Assembly (NCBI GenBank): GCA_041890495.1
Contig: CP169086.1
Span: 1,550,001-1,614,000 of the forward strand
Direction: 5' to 3'
Source of the DNA: Escherichia boydii
GTDB taxonomy: Bacteria; Pseudomonadota; Gammaproteobacteria; Enterobacterales; Enterobacteriaceae
Length of the DNA stretch: 64,000 nucleotides
The notes under the pieces were generated by a model that saw nothing but the letters and a program-made list of their open reading frames with translations, had not been told where the DNA came from and did not search any database. The position numbers were made by a program, and so were the translations under genes. Positions 35,968 through 44,916 of the stretch are shown in pieces (within the stretch, counting starts at the first letter, position 1; each line of letters opens with the position of its first letter).

Positions 35968-37023
35968 TCAGGGAATAATCCGCGCGGCTCTCAGCTGCGC
36001 GAACAGATGGAAAAACATCTCATCCGTCGCCTGCATTTGCGTAAAGCCCGCCCTGCGCAGCTTGCTCCCGTCACCAAACATGTCGTAGTTCCAGCTAAAG
36101 ACAAAATCGGCAAACCGCCCGTCGCTCAGCTGCAGAATATCCGCTTCCACCAGCCGCTCTCCGGCAAGCTCGCGCCATACGCCGCGATAGTCCGTAAACA
36201 GCTGATGAAATGACAGCCTCACCGGCGGTGCAGAGTCCAGGTCAAACCAGCGTGCGATGCGCGGCCAGAGCTCGCTCCAGCGCCAGATATCGCCATTATT
36301 CACGTTGAACGCCTGATTCTGTGCCGCAGGTGACGCGGCGGCCCACAGAGTGGCCTCGGCCAGCAGCCCGGCGTCGGTATGGTCAACGATGCTGTGCCAG
36401 GTCTGTTCCGAACCGGGAAAACGCAGCGGTAAACCCAGCGCCTTGCACAGGGAGGCGTACAGGGCGATGCTCAGCGCAAGGTTCATGGCATTGCCCGGCA
36501 CCGCACTCCCCACCACGCCCGGCCTGATGGCATTCCAGTGCCAGCCTTTCCCCCGCTGAAACTGGCTGAGCCACGCGAGCTGCGCGGCGTTAAATTCGGC
36601 ACCCGGTACGCCGGGATCGCTTTCGCGCGCCGGCGTTTTAAACGGCCCCAGATGCGCACCGTAGACTTTGTAGCCCTGCATCAGGCTTACCGTCTGCAGC
36701 GGTGCCGCTGTTTCGAGGATGCTGACCAGATTACGCAGCATGGTGACGTTCGGCTCAACCATGTCTTCCCAGTTCGCCGCGTTCGCCCAGGCGCTGTAAA
36801 AGAGATGGGTGACACCGTCCAGGGATCGCAGCGCCCGGGCGCTGTCCTTTTCATCCAGTAAATCGATCTTGACCATCGGAATGCCGTCAGGATGCGACCC
36901 GGCATGGCGGCTAAGGCCAATCACCTGCCACTGATGGTGCAGGAGCGTGTTGACCATCTGTCTGCCGACAATGCCGCTGGCGCCCGCGACCAGGGCGACG
37001 TTGTGTTGTTGCCTATTATTCAT
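35968..37023 (-). CDS. NAD(P)-dependent SDR / epimerase-like reductase
   Basis: 351-residue extended short-chain dehydrogenase. The N-terminal VALVAGASGIVGRQMVNTLL is the nucleotide-binding GxxGxxG motif, and VSLMQGYKVYGAHLG resembles the YxxxK region of the PRISE (progesterone 5-beta-reductase/iridoid synthase-like) subgroup. The start at 37021-37023, preceded by CCGGAGAAA, gives MNNRQQHNVALVAG. It is divergent from a LysR gene 97 bp away, which probably regulates it. Substrate unknown. Confidence 0.82.
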   Translation of the reverse strand: MNNRQQHNVALVAGASGIVGRQMVNTLLHHQWQVIGLSRHAGSHPDGIPMVKIDLLDEKDSARALRSLDGVTHLFYSAWANAANWEDMVEPNVTMLRNLVSILETAAPLQTVSLMQGYKVYGAHLGPFKTPARESDPGVPGAEFNAAQLAWLSQFQRGKGWHWNAIRPGVVGSAVPGNAMNLALSIALYASLCKALGLPLRFPGSEQTWHSIVDHTDAGLLAEATLWAAASPAAQNQAFNVNNGDIWRWSELWPRIARWFDLDSAPPVRLSFHQLFTDYRGVWRELAGERLVEADILQLSDGRFADFVFSWNYDMFGDGSKLRRAGFTQMQATDEMFFHLFAQLRAARIIP

Positions 37024-37120
37024 GGTGTTTCTCCGGAAAGGGTGACAGACGCAGTGTGATATATTATTTTTTCTGGAGATATCACCTGAAACTGATGGCA
37101 CTTATAAGCAAAATCATCAA

Positions 37121-38007
37121 ATGAATAATAAGCTCAATGCCATTTCTACCTTTCTGCGCGTCGCTGAAGCGGGCTCGTTTTCAGCGGCTGCCCGTCAGAC
37201 CGGTATTAAGCAGTCCGCCGTCAGTCAACAGATCGCGGCGCTTGAGGAATCGCTGGGGTGGTACTCCTGCACCGTACGACGCGTACGATGAAGCTGACCG
37301 AACAGGGTGAACGTTACCGGCGTGATATGCAGCTTGTGCTGGACGCCATGGGGGAAGCGGAGAGGCGTTTACATCCTGTCGATCATAGCGTTCAGGGACG
37401 CGTCCATGTCCAGTTGCCGAGCGGCCTGGGGCAGATCATTTTGCCGCATCTGCTGGCGCTGCAGCGCCTGCATCCCGAGCTGCAGCTGATGCTTTCCCTG
37501 GATGACCACCTTGCCGATCTGGTGGCGGAGGGCGTGGATGTCGCGATACGGCTGAGCAGTGAGCCCCCGCAGGCGCATGCGGCGCGCGTGCTGGGGCGTA
37601 TTGAAACCAAGCTGTTTGCCGCCCCCGGCTTTCAGGCGGTACGCGCCGTCAGCGAGCTGGCGACGCTGCCACACGTGCGGTTCAGCGGCATTCCGCCGGG
37701 TGCTCCCCTGCGCCTGATGTCTGACGAGGAGACGGTCGAGGTCAACGTGAATACTGTTTTCCGTGCCAACACCAGCGACGCGCTGCTGCAGGCGCTTGAG
37801 TCCGGCATTGGTATCGGCGGCATGCAGCAGCCGCTCGTGACACGCGCGCTGCAAACCGGCACGCTGGTACCGGTGCTGCCCGACTGGCGGTTACCCGATC
37901 GCTTTCTCTACGCGGTCTATCCAGATGCCCGCTTTATACCGCAACGCGTCAGAAAGGTCGTCAGCGTGATTGAGCAGTTACTGCCTGAAATAATAAAGAA
38001 AAACTGA
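37121..38007 (+). pseudogene. LysR-family regulator, single frameshift
   Basis: LysR-type regulator of about 295 residues if the frame is repaired. The first frame from ATG 37121 codes for the helix-turn-helix (MNNKLNAISTFLRVAEAGSF, then QSAVSQQIAALEESLG) and meets a stop after 56 codons. The second frame, open from 37,258, continues with VVLLHRTTRTMKLTEQG and the full effector domain. The break is at the GGGG of CGCTGGGGTGG (about 37,254-37,257); one more G would restore the gene. Divergent from the SDR gene. Either a recent mutation or a homopolymer read error. Confidence 0.85.
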
Positions 38008-38089
38008 TTGTTTTCGCCGTAAATCACGTGCATTTTTTAACCGCAAAGAATAGAGTGTTTTTACCGTATTCCCTCTTTCTGGAGCACTT

Positions 38090-38359
38090 ATGCCGGATTA
38101 CCGTTTTTTCCAAAAAGGCCCGAACCTCATTGCGATTGAGAGCGCAAACACCGATGCGGCTGCTCAGCTCATCGCTCAGGGGTTTGATAAACAGTTTGAG
38201 GAGATCGGCGCTGCGGATGAAAAAGAGGCGCTGACCCGCCTTGCGGATATCCGCAAAAATAATGAGATCGATCGCCATAACTTTCTGGCCGGAGCGGGCC
38301 AAATGCCGTGGATCGGCGTACTGACGGCTGCGGCAACCTGGTTGGCGCAAAAGAAATAA
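38090..38359 (+). CDS. Small protein of unknown function
   Basis: 89 residues: MPDYRFFQKGPNLIAIESAN, a charged helical middle (DEKEALTRLADIRKNNEIDRH) and a hydrophobic C-terminal segment (MPWIGVLTAAATWLAQKK) that could be a membrane tail. GGAGCACTT lies before the ATG. It ends 12 bp before the convergent umuC. No family recognised. Confidence 0.6.
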   Translation: MPDYRFFQKGPNLIAIESANTDAAAQLIAQGFDKQFEEIGAADEKEALTRLADIRKNNEIDRHNFLAGAGQMPWIGVLTAAATWLAQKK

Positions 38360-38371
38360 CGCAGCCATCCT

Positions 38372-39634
38372 CTACTTCGCCACCGGTAAATCCGCGTACC
38401 GCGTCGTATAGGCCGGGGACAGCATCTCACGCTTCATCGCCCAGGATTTCTCAATTCCCTGCCCGGCAAACCATATTTTCCCTTTGCCGGAGTGATTTAC
38501 GCTGTCGATCATCTCCATCAGCGCCGCGCTGTTGGCGCGCAGGCGATTATCGTCAAACAGGTTAAGCTGGGCGACGCCGCTGCTGAAAAAGTCCGCCAGC
38601 ATGACTCCGGCCTTCATATAGCGATACCCGTCGAGCCATATCCGCCCCAGCGCCTCCGTGGCGGCGCGGATGATATCCCGCGAGTCATTGGTGGGCGTCA
38701 TCAGGGTGACGGAAGCCTGATTGCCGTAATAAATTTCGTTGTCAGCATGCGGGCTGGTGCGCACAAACACGCTGATAAAACGACAGTATTGATGCTCGCC
38801 GCGCAGTTTCTCTGCGGCGCGTTCCGCATAGGCACAAATCGCCTGGTGCATCTCTTCATATTGCGTAATACGGTGTCCAAACGAACGGCTACAGATGATT
38901 TGCTGCTTCGTGGGGGTGTACTCTTCCAGGTCAAGACAGGGCTCACCGCGAAGCTCGCGCGCCGTACGCTCCAGCACCACGTTAAAATGTTTGCGAATGA
39001 CCCACGAGGAGGCCTCCGCCAGCTCCAGCGCCGTGGTAATCCCCATCGCGTTCAGTTTTTTCGTGATGCGCCGCCCTACGCCCCATACCTCCTCTACCGG
39101 AACCTTTGCCAGCAGTTTACGCTGCCGCTCGCGGCCCGACAGATCGACCACGCCGCCGGTACTGGCCCACCGTTTCGCCGCATAGTTGGCCAGCTTTGCC
39201 AGCGTTTTTGTCGGGGCAATGCCGACGCCAACGGTTAAGCCCGTATTTTTTAAGACCTGCGTGCGCATCTGGTGTCCGAACGTTTCCAGTGCAAGGCAGT
39301 TACCGATCCCTGAAACGTTCACGAACGCCTCGTCAATCGAGTAAATTTCTATGGCCGGAGCGAGATCGGTCAGCGTCTGCATCACCCGACTGCTGAGATC
39401 GGCATACAGCGCATAGTTCGAGCTAAAGACGTAAACCCGCGACGGGTATAGCTTCTCTTTGAATTTAAAATAGGGCTCACCCATTTTTATGCCGAACTGC
39501 TTTGCCTCCCGCGACAGTGAAATAATGCAGCCGTCGTTGTTGGACACCACCACGATGGGCTTCCCCTCCAGATCGGGGCGAAATACCTTCTCGCAGGAGG
39601 CATAGAAGCTGTTCACATCAACCAGCGCGAACAT
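38372..39634 (-). CDS. umuC: DNA polymerase V catalytic subunit UmuC
   Basis: 420-residue Y-family DNA polymerase that with UmuD'2 forms Pol V for SOS translesion synthesis. The start MFALVDVNSFYASCEKVFRP carries the first catalytic Asp and the steric-gate YASCE, and IYSIDEAFVNVSGI carries the palm Asp-Glu pair. The little finger and C-terminal LSPAYTTRYADLPVAK follow. It overlaps the 3' end of umuD by 17 bp and is co-transcribed from the LexA-controlled umuD promoter. Confidence 0.96.
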   Translation of the reverse strand: MFALVDVNSFYASCEKVFRPDLEGKPIVVVSNNDGCIISLSREAKQFGIKMGEPYFKFKEKLYPSRVYVFSSNYALYADLSSRVMQTLTDLAPAIEIYSIDEAFVNVSGIGNCLALETFGHQMRTQVLKNTGLTVGVGIAPTKTLAKLANYAAKRWASTGGVVDLSGRERQRKLLAKVPVEEVWGVGRRITKKLNAMGITTALELAEASSWVIRKHFNVVLERTARELRGEPCLDLEEYTPTKQQIICSRSFGHRITQYEEMHQAICAYAERAAEKLRGEHQYCRFISVFVRTSPHADNEIYYGNQASVTLMTPTNDSRDIIRAATEALGRIWLDGYRYMKAGVMLADFFSSGVAQLNLFDDNRLRANSAALMEMIDSVNHSGKGKIWFAGQGIEKSWAMKREMLSPAYTTRYADLPVAK

Positions 39635-40052
39635 GTTTATGCGTTTTAAGCGTGTGGGTGACGACGCCGAAGATTTGCAGCTCCTCTTCGGACTGAAAGG
39701 TAATCGGCTGATACCGGGCGTTATGTGGCAATAGCCTCAGAACCGGGCGCGTCTGTAGCTCCTTCACCGTAAACTCACCGGCGACCGACGCCACAACGAT
39801 GTCCCCATGTTCGGCATTTAACGAGCGGTCAACCACCAGCAGATCGCCGTCGCCAATCCCCGCGCCAATCATGGAGTCTCCACTCACCTTGATAAAATAG
39901 GTCGCACTGGGGTGTCTCACTGCCAGCCGGTTAAGATCGAGACGATCCTCCACATAATCCTGCGCCGGGCTGGGGAAACCACAGGCTACACGCTCTGCAA
40001 ACAACGGTAATTCAATAGATTGGTTTGGGTGATAAGAAAAGAGAGTGTCCAT
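39618..40052 (-). CDS. umuD: SOS protein UmuD
   Basis: 144-residue S24-family self-cleaving protein. The cleavage site Cys24-Gly25 (RVACGFPS), nucleophile Ser60 (VSGDSMIG) and Lys97 (FTVKEL) are all present. RecA-stimulated cleavage gives UmuD', which activates UmuC. Five residues longer at the C-terminus than E. coli UmuD. A LexA box lies 19 bp before the start. Confidence 0.96.
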   Translation of the reverse strand: MDTLFSYHPNQSIELPLFAERVACGFPSPAQDYVEDRLDLNRLAVRHPSATYFIKVSGDSMIGAGIGDGDLLVVDRSLNAEHGDIVVASVAGEFTVKELQTRPVLRLLPHNARYQPITFQSEEELQIFGVVTHTLKTHKHVRAG

Positions 40053-40070
40053 AATGCCTTTCTCGCCAGA

Positions 40071-40090
40071 TACTGTATATAAATACAGTA
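40071..40090. promoter_or_regulatory. LexA (SOS) box of umuDC
   Basis: TACTGTATATAAATACAGTA: a perfect CTGT...ACAG operator with an AT-rich middle, close to the E. coli umuDC SOS box. It places umuDC under strong LexA repression. Confidence 0.92.
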
Positions 40091-40167
40091 TTACGGATTA
40101 TAGCCAGGGATCAAGGCCATTTCCGGAAGCGAACCCAAACGCGTTGAAGTGTCAGAAGATTTAAAAC

Positions 40168-40202
40168 GCGCAAAGCCCGGAAGCGCATGTCGGGCTTTGC
40201 GC
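40168..40202 (-). terminator. Terminator after the ydbC-like gene
   Basis: GCGCAAAGCCCG, 11-base loop, CGGGCTTTGCGC: a perfect 12-bp stem just after the aldo/keto reductase gene. On the minus strand it is followed by GTTTTAAA, a weak T run. Confidence 0.7.
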
Positions 40203-40211
40203 CTGTGACGA

Positions 40212-41078
40212 TCAGTCCATCAGCGTATTCAATGTTTCCAGCGCGTCAGGCGGCAGCTGCAGTTCCCCCGCCGCGAGGTTTTGCCGCAGATGCGCCACGG
40301 AAGAGGTCCCCGGGATCAGCAGAATATTCGGGGAACGCTGCAGCAGCCATGCCAGCGCTACCTGCATTGGCGTTGCGCCCAGTGAATCCGCGACGGCCTT
40401 CAGCCCGGAAGATTGCAGCGGCGTAAAGCCGCCCAGTGGGAAGAACGGCACATACGCAATCCCCTGCTGCGCCAGCAGATCCACCAGCGCATCATCCCCC
40501 CGGTTCACAATGTTGTACATGTTCTGCACGCACACCACCGGGACCATCTTCTGCGCTTCCGCGACCTGTGTGGCCGTGACGTTGCTCAGGCCAATATGGC
40601 GCACCAGCCCCTGCCGCTGTAATTCTGCCAGGGTGGAGAGAGGTTCAGCAATCGACCCTTCCGCCGGCCCGTGTGCGCTAAACATGATCCGCAGATTCAC
40701 CACGTCCAGCACGTCCAGCTGCAGATTGCGCAGGTTGTCATGCACCGCCTGCGTCAGTTCCTGCGCGGAAAAGGCCGGCAGCCAGGCGCCTTTATCGTTG
40801 CGACGGGCGCCAATCTTGGTGACGAGCGTCAGATCGTCCCGGTACGGGTGAAGCGCCTCGCGGATCAGCTGGTTAGTGACATGAGGGCCGTAAAAATCAC
40901 TGGTATCAATGTGGTTCACCCCCGCCGCCACAGCTTCGCGTAGCACGTCCAGCGCGGCTTGCTTATCCTTCGGTGGACCAAAGACGCCCGGCCCGGCGAG
41001 CTGCATCGCACCGTAGCCCAGTCGTTTAACCGTCCGCGTCCCGAGCGCGTACGTCCCGCTTTTATCAATGCTGCTCAT
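40212..41078 (-). CDS. ydbC: Aldo/keto reductase, PdxI/YdbC type
   Basis: 288-residue aldo/keto reductase, very similar to E. coli YdbC (PdxI), an NADPH-dependent pyridoxal reductase. The catalytic Asp-Tyr are in HIDTSDFYGPH, the Lys in LVTKIGARR, and the cofactor-binding end is PGTSSVAHLRQNL. The usual active-site His position is replaced by Asn (VVNLRIM), as in YdbC. The start at 41076-41078, with AGGAAGG upstream, gives MSSIDKSGTYALG. Alone in its transcription unit. Confidence 0.9.
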   Translation of the reverse strand: MSSIDKSGTYALGTRTVKRLGYGAMQLAGPGVFGPPKDKQAALDVLREAVAAGVNHIDTSDFYGPHVTNQLIREALHPYRDDLTLVTKIGARRNDKGAWLPAFSAQELTQAVHDNLRNLQLDVLDVVNLRIMFSAHGPAEGSIAEPLSTLAELQRQGLVRHIGLSNVTATQVAEAQKMVPVVCVQNMYNIVNRGDDALVDLLAQQGIAYVPFFPLGGFTPLQSSGLKAVADSLGATPMQVALAWLLQRSPNILLIPGTSSVAHLRQNLAAGELQLPPDALETLNTLMD

Positions 41079-41155
41079 GTTGACCTTCCTCATAAAAATG
41101 ATCCGGATTTACAACAGGTTCCTCACCGGAGCCCTTAGTTAAGCGCGAGTTAAAT

Positions 41156-41182
41156 TAAAGTTTAAATTCTATACGACGATAG
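41156..41182 (+). promoter_or_regulatory. Sigma-28 (FliA) promoter of the chemoreceptor gene
   Basis: TAAAGTTT, 11-bp spacer, GACGATAG: an exact -35 match and a 6-of-8 -10 match to the flagellar sigma-28 consensus (TAAAGTTT-N11-GCCGATAA). It lies 40 bp upstream of the MCP start, as expected for a late flagellar-class gene. Confidence 0.88.
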
Positions 41183-41222
41183 TATTGGTGTACCTCTGCA
41201 TCCTTTCTAACGGACGACCGCT

Positions 41223-42884
41223 ATGCTGAAAAATTTGCACGTGATTACCGGTATTATCTTTGCCCTCACCATATTCTGTCTGCTGCAAGTTGTCACGGGA
41301 GGGTTGTTCTACTCTGCCGTCAGCAACGATCGCCATAACTTCCAGAATTCCGGCGTGCTCAATGCCCAGCAGGAAAGCCTGAGCGACAGCGTGAACACGC
41401 TGGTGAAAACGCGCGTCACCGTCACCCGCGTGGCGATCCGCTACCTGAAAAACCAGCGTGACCCGGCTTCCCTTGCGGCGATCAATAAACTGCTTGGCAC
41501 GGCAAGCGACTCGCTGGCAAAAGCCGAAGCCTATAACAAAGAGTGGCAGAAATTGCCGCAGGTTAAGGGCCAGGAGGCGGCATTAACCGACGAGATGCAG
41601 AAATCCTGGAATCAGATGCACGAAGTCATGCGTTTATCGATTGAGTATCTGCGCGCCGATAACTATCAGGCCTATGGCGATCTGGACGCCCAGCAGGCGC
41701 AGGACGATATGGAAGCGGTTTATAACCGCTGGCGCGCCGAAAACAACACCCTGCTGAAGGCCGCAACCGAAGAGAACCAGAGCAGCTTCACGCAGATGCA
41801 GTGGACGCTTGCGGCTATTCTGCTGGCCGTTATCGCGGTTCTGGTGGTCATCTGGCAGGGTTTACAACACCTGCTGTTAAAACCGCTCCACTCCATTATG
41901 AACCATATTCGCGCCATTGCAGGGGGCGACCTGACGCAGGATATCGCAATCTCTGGCCGCAACGAGATGGGTCAGCTGGCCGCCGGACTGCATGAGATGC
42001 AGCAGTCGCTGGTGACTACCGTCAGCGCCGTACGTGGAAGTACCGATTCCATCTACACCGGCGCAGGTGAAATTGCCGCAGGGAGCAACGATCTTTCCGC
42101 CCGCACCGAGCAGCAGGCCGCCTCGCTCGAAGAGACCGCCGCCAGCATGGAAGAGCTGACCGCAACGGTTAAACAGAACTCCGATAACGCCCGTCAGGCC
42201 ACGCTGCTGGCGAAAAACGCCTCTGAAACGGCCGCGCGCGGCGGTCACGTCGTGGATAACGTGGTTCGCACCATGAACGAAATCGCCGACAGTTCGCAGC
42301 AAATTGCGCATATTACCGGCGTGATCGACAGCATCGCGTTCCAGACCAACATTCTGGCGCTTAACGCAGCGGTGGAAGCGGCACGCGCCGGGGAACAGGG
42401 CCGTGGTTTTGCGGTTGTTGCAGGTGAAGTCCGTACGCTGGCGAGCCGCAGCGCGCAGGCGGCGAAAGAGATCAAAGGGCTTATCGAGAACTCCGTCAGC
42501 CGGGTGAATACCGGTTCTGAGCAGGTCAGCGAGGCGGGCACCACCATGAAAGAAATCGTCGCCGCCGTTACCCGCGTGACCGATATCATGGGCGAGATTT
42601 CCTCTGCCTCTGACGAGCAGAGCCGCGGTATTGAGCAGGTGAGCCTGGCCGTTTCGCAGATGGACAGCGTGACGCAGCAAAACGCCGCGCTGGTGCAGGA
42701 GTCCGCCACGGCGGCTGCGGCGCTGGAAGATCAGTCCGAGCAGCTGCGCCAGGCGGTAGCCGCGTTTCGTCTGAACGGCAAAGAAAAAGCGGTCGCTCCA
42801 CGCCCGGCCAGTCTGAAAACGCCACAGCTGCTGCGCCCGGCAACAACAACCGCCGCCACCGACGGCAACTGGGAAACCTTCTGA
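41223..42884 (+). CDS. Methyl-accepting chemotaxis protein (Tsr-like)
   Basis: 553-residue transmembrane chemoreceptor: helix 1 (about 7-30), a four-helix-bundle periplasmic ligand domain (to about 190, AIRYLKNQRDP resembles the Tsr/Tar ligand region), helix 2 (about 193-213), HAMP (about 214-266) and a cytoplasmic signalling domain. That domain has the hairpin tip IDSIAFQTNILALNAAVEAA and methylation helices rich in EE/QQ pairs. It ends in NWETF, the CheR/CheB tether found on high-abundance receptors. The ligand is not predictable. No other che genes are in the window. Confidence 0.93.
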   Translation: MLKNLHVITGIIFALTIFCLLQVVTGGLFYSAVSNDRHNFQNSGVLNAQQESLSDSVNTLVKTRVTVTRVAIRYLKNQRDPASLAAINKLLGTASDSLAKAEAYNKEWQKLPQVKGQEAALTDEMQKSWNQMHEVMRLSIEYLRADNYQAYGDLDAQQAQDDMEAVYNRWRAENNTLLKAATEENQSSFTQMQWTLAAILLAVIAVLVVIWQGLQHLLLKPLHSIMNHIRAIAGGDLTQDIAISGRNEMGQLAAGLHEMQQSLVTTVSAVRGSTDSIYTGAGEIAAGSNDLSARTEQQAASLEETAASMEELTATVKQNSDNARQATLLAKNASETAARGGHVVDNVVRTMNEIADSSQQIAHITGVIDSIAFQTNILALNAAVEAARAGEQGRGFAVVAGEVRTLASRSAQAAKEIKGLIENSVSRVNTGSEQVSEAGTTMKEIVAAVTRVTDIMGEISSASDEQSRGIEQVSLAVSQMDSVTQQNAALVQESATAAAALEDQSEQLRQAVAAFRLNGKEKAVAPRPASLKTPQLLRPATTTAATDGNWETF

Positions 42885-42891
42885 GTTTCAG

Positions 42892-42912
42892 GCGGGCGAG
42901 GATATCGCCCGC
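42892..42912. terminator. Hairpin between the MCP and smrA genes
   Basis: GCGGGCGA, 5-base loop, TCGCCCGC: an 8-bp perfect stem between two convergent genes, without a T run. Its right arm touches the smrA stop codon. Confidence 0.5.
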
Positions 42913-43475
42913 TAGCGGCTGCGCTTGGCGTGCCGCTCCCAGTTTTCCTGTTTTGCTTCATCAGATTTTCGCAGTGAAACATAACATGCCCCGCTGCCGC
43001 CGTGATGCGGCAGCGCCACGCAGAAGGCCTGCACTTCCTCAAACTCGGTTAACCAGCGCGCCAGATAGCTGCGCACCACATTGGGATGCGAGTTCTGCTC
43101 GCGCCCTTTCCCGTGAATGATAATCAGATTGCGTAACCCGTCTCGTCCGGCCTGGCGAATAAAAGAATAGAGCATCTGACGGCAGCGTTCGGCGGGCTGA
43201 CGCAGGAGGTTTAAGCTGGCCTGGCGGGCGTATTTACCCGAGCGCAGCTTATCGATAACGCCCTGCTGTACCCCTTCGCGCTGGAACGCCAGCGGTTCTT
43301 CCAGGGGAAGCATGTCAAGAAAATCCAGCGTCAGGAAGTTATCCAGCTGTTCACTATCCACCTCCTGGCGCGTCCGCGTATTGCGGCTGGGCTGCCAGTG
43401 AATATCCGCGCAGCGCTTCAGGGGCTGGACATCTTCCATGGCGTCAAGAAAAAAGGATTTGTCGTCAGGGTTCAT
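42912..43475 (-). CDS. smrA: Smr-domain endonuclease SmrA
   Basis: 187-residue protein with a C-terminal Smr domain (about 90-180): LRNLIIIHGKGRE supplies the HGxG motif and ALPHHGGSGACYVSLR the second conserved block. SmrA (YdaL) of E. coli is a DNA endonuclease; Smr proteins can also act on collided ribosomes. The start at 43473-43475, preceded by GGAGGAT, gives MNPDDKSFFLDAMEDVQPLK, matching the family. In E. coli smrA is likewise next to abgR. Confidence 0.92.
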   Translation of the reverse strand: MNPDDKSFFLDAMEDVQPLKRCADIHWQPSRNTRTRQEVDSEQLDNFLTLDFLDMLPLEEPLAFQREGVQQGVIDKLRSGKYARQASLNLLRQPAERCRQMLYSFIRQAGRDGLRNLIIIHGKGREQNSHPNVVRSYLARWLTEFEEVQAFCVALPHHGGSGACYVSLRKSDEAKQENWERHAKRSR

Positions 43476-43784
43476 GGATATCCTCCGGCTACAACTGTGG
43501 ACGGTACTATACCTGCGCCCGAGACTGGCCTCAATCACCGTTACAGGGCGATGCATGACAATATTATTAACCTGATGAATATATATAGTAATTATTAAAT
43601 AAACTTAAATCAGACTTAACTAAAATTTCAGCAAAGGTAAAATACGTGATTTATGTTAAAATTTCATTAAATCAATCACTCGCCTGCCTTTCATTTTTCG
43701 AAAAAGATGTTATACCTAAATATACCTGCCCCATGGAAATAATACCCAGGATTGGCGAAAGGACGCACTGCTGTGTGTACTATA
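43476..43784. other. AT-rich smrA-abgR intergenic region
   Basis: About 310 bp, clearly more AT-rich than its surroundings (runs such as TGAATATATATAGTAATTATT). It contains the smrA promoter and possibly a rightward transcription start (TTATAC near 43,709 as -10) leading to the orphan terminator at 43,785. A 72-codon ORF from 43,646 has no ribosome-binding site and no protein-like composition. Confidence 0.45.
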
Positions 43785-43819
43785 GGGTCTGTCTGATGTC
43801 GGGCAGATCCTGTTTTTTT
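43785..43819 (+). terminator. Orphan rightward terminator
   Basis: GGGTCTGTC, 8-base loop, GGCAGATCC (9 pairs including two G-U), then TG and seven T. A good rho-independent terminator on the plus strand, but no plus-strand gene lies upstream (smrA and abgR are both leftward). It may end a small RNA. Confidence 0.7.
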
Positions 43820-43829
43820 AATATCTGTT

Positions 43830-44741
43830 TTACGAGCCGATTAATTTTCTCGCTTCCCTTCTGAATTGAGTAATTAATGATTCCGCCAGGGGTGTCTGAC
43901 GTGAATCACGGCGCTGAATTAAATAATAGGCCGCTTTAGGAAGCGATTCGACGACCGGCAGCATAACCAGGCGGTGCGCCAGCAGCGGGTCACAGCCTAG
44001 CTCCTGCGGCAATATGCTTAGAAAATCACTTTGCGCGACAAGGCTAATACAGGAAGAAAATGTTTCGCAAACCACACCAATTCGCGGTATTTGCGAACGA
44101 TCGCTAAATACCTCCTCCAATTGCTTGTAATAGCTTCCCCGCGGCGTCGGCATTGTCCAGTTATAATGCAGAAGTTCATTAATCGACGTTGCCCCCGTTG
44201 CCGGATGTCCTTCGCGACAAAATACCGCAAACGGCTTTTCGAAGAGTTTTTCAAACGTAAATTCCTGGTCGTAAGGCCCCTGATAATAAGTATTGATGGT
44301 GAAATCCAGCTCTCCCTGCCGTAATTCGTTGATCATCGACACCAGCTGTCCTTCCATTATCCGCACTTTGACCTGCGGATGTTGCGCATGAAAGCGGGTA
44401 ATGACGGCGGGCATCAGGCTGCGCGAAACGCTGGCCCCCATCCCGATGTTGATCTGCCCGGCCAGCTCACCCTGCCGCTGGCGGATGTCATCCTGCGCCG
44501 CTCGCAGCTCTTCCAGAATTAACCGGGCGCGCTGGTAAAAGCCCTCACCGCATTCGGTCAACGCGACGCCCTTACTCCTGCGCACGAAAAGCTGCGCCGC
44601 CATGCCCTCCTCCAGCTCTTTAATGGACTTGGTCAGCGCTGGCTGGGAAAGATTCAGCGTCCTGCTGGCACCGCGAATGCTGCCCTGACGCGCAACCTCA
44701 ACAAACGCCCGGATTTGATGAAATTTAATCTGGAATGTCAT
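43830..44741 (-). CDS. abgR: LysR-family regulator of the abg genes
   Basis: 303-residue LysR-type regulator; winged helix at the N-terminus (FHQIRAFVEVARQGSIRGASRTLNLSQPALTKSI) and an effector-binding domain. It lies divergent to abgA, as AbgR does in E. coli, and is presumed to regulate abgABT. The intergenic distance is about 175 bp. Confidence 0.9.
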   Translation of the reverse strand: MTFQIKFHQIRAFVEVARQGSIRGASRTLNLSQPALTKSIKELEEGMAAQLFVRRSKGVALTECGEGFYQRARLILEELRAAQDDIRQRQGELAGQINIGMGASVSRSLMPAVITRFHAQHPQVKVRIMEGQLVSMINELRQGELDFTINTYYQGPYDQEFTFEKLFEKPFAVFCREGHPATGATSINELLHYNWTMPTPRGSYYKQLEEVFSDRSQIPRIGVVCETFSSCISLVAQSDFLSILPQELGCDPLLAHRLVMLPVVESLPKAAYYLIQRRDSRQTPLAESLITQFRREARKLIGS

Positions 44742-44916
44742 AGCCCGACCGATAACCGTTGTTTATCAGAGTAAAGAAACTGTCATCTACTTTAATGGAA
44801 AGGGATGTGCGAGGGTAATTCCTGAACGGTTAAAACTGTGAAAAATCGGTTAGTGATAAGTAAAAACTATCACAGCGTGAAGCAGTTCACATATTTTAAT
44901 GATGACAGGAACAGAT

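Noticed and set aside
43646..43864. 72-codon ORF in the smrA-abgR gap
   Set aside because: No ribosome-binding site, unusual composition rich in Cys and Ile, and it runs through a strong terminator and into the abgR 3' end.
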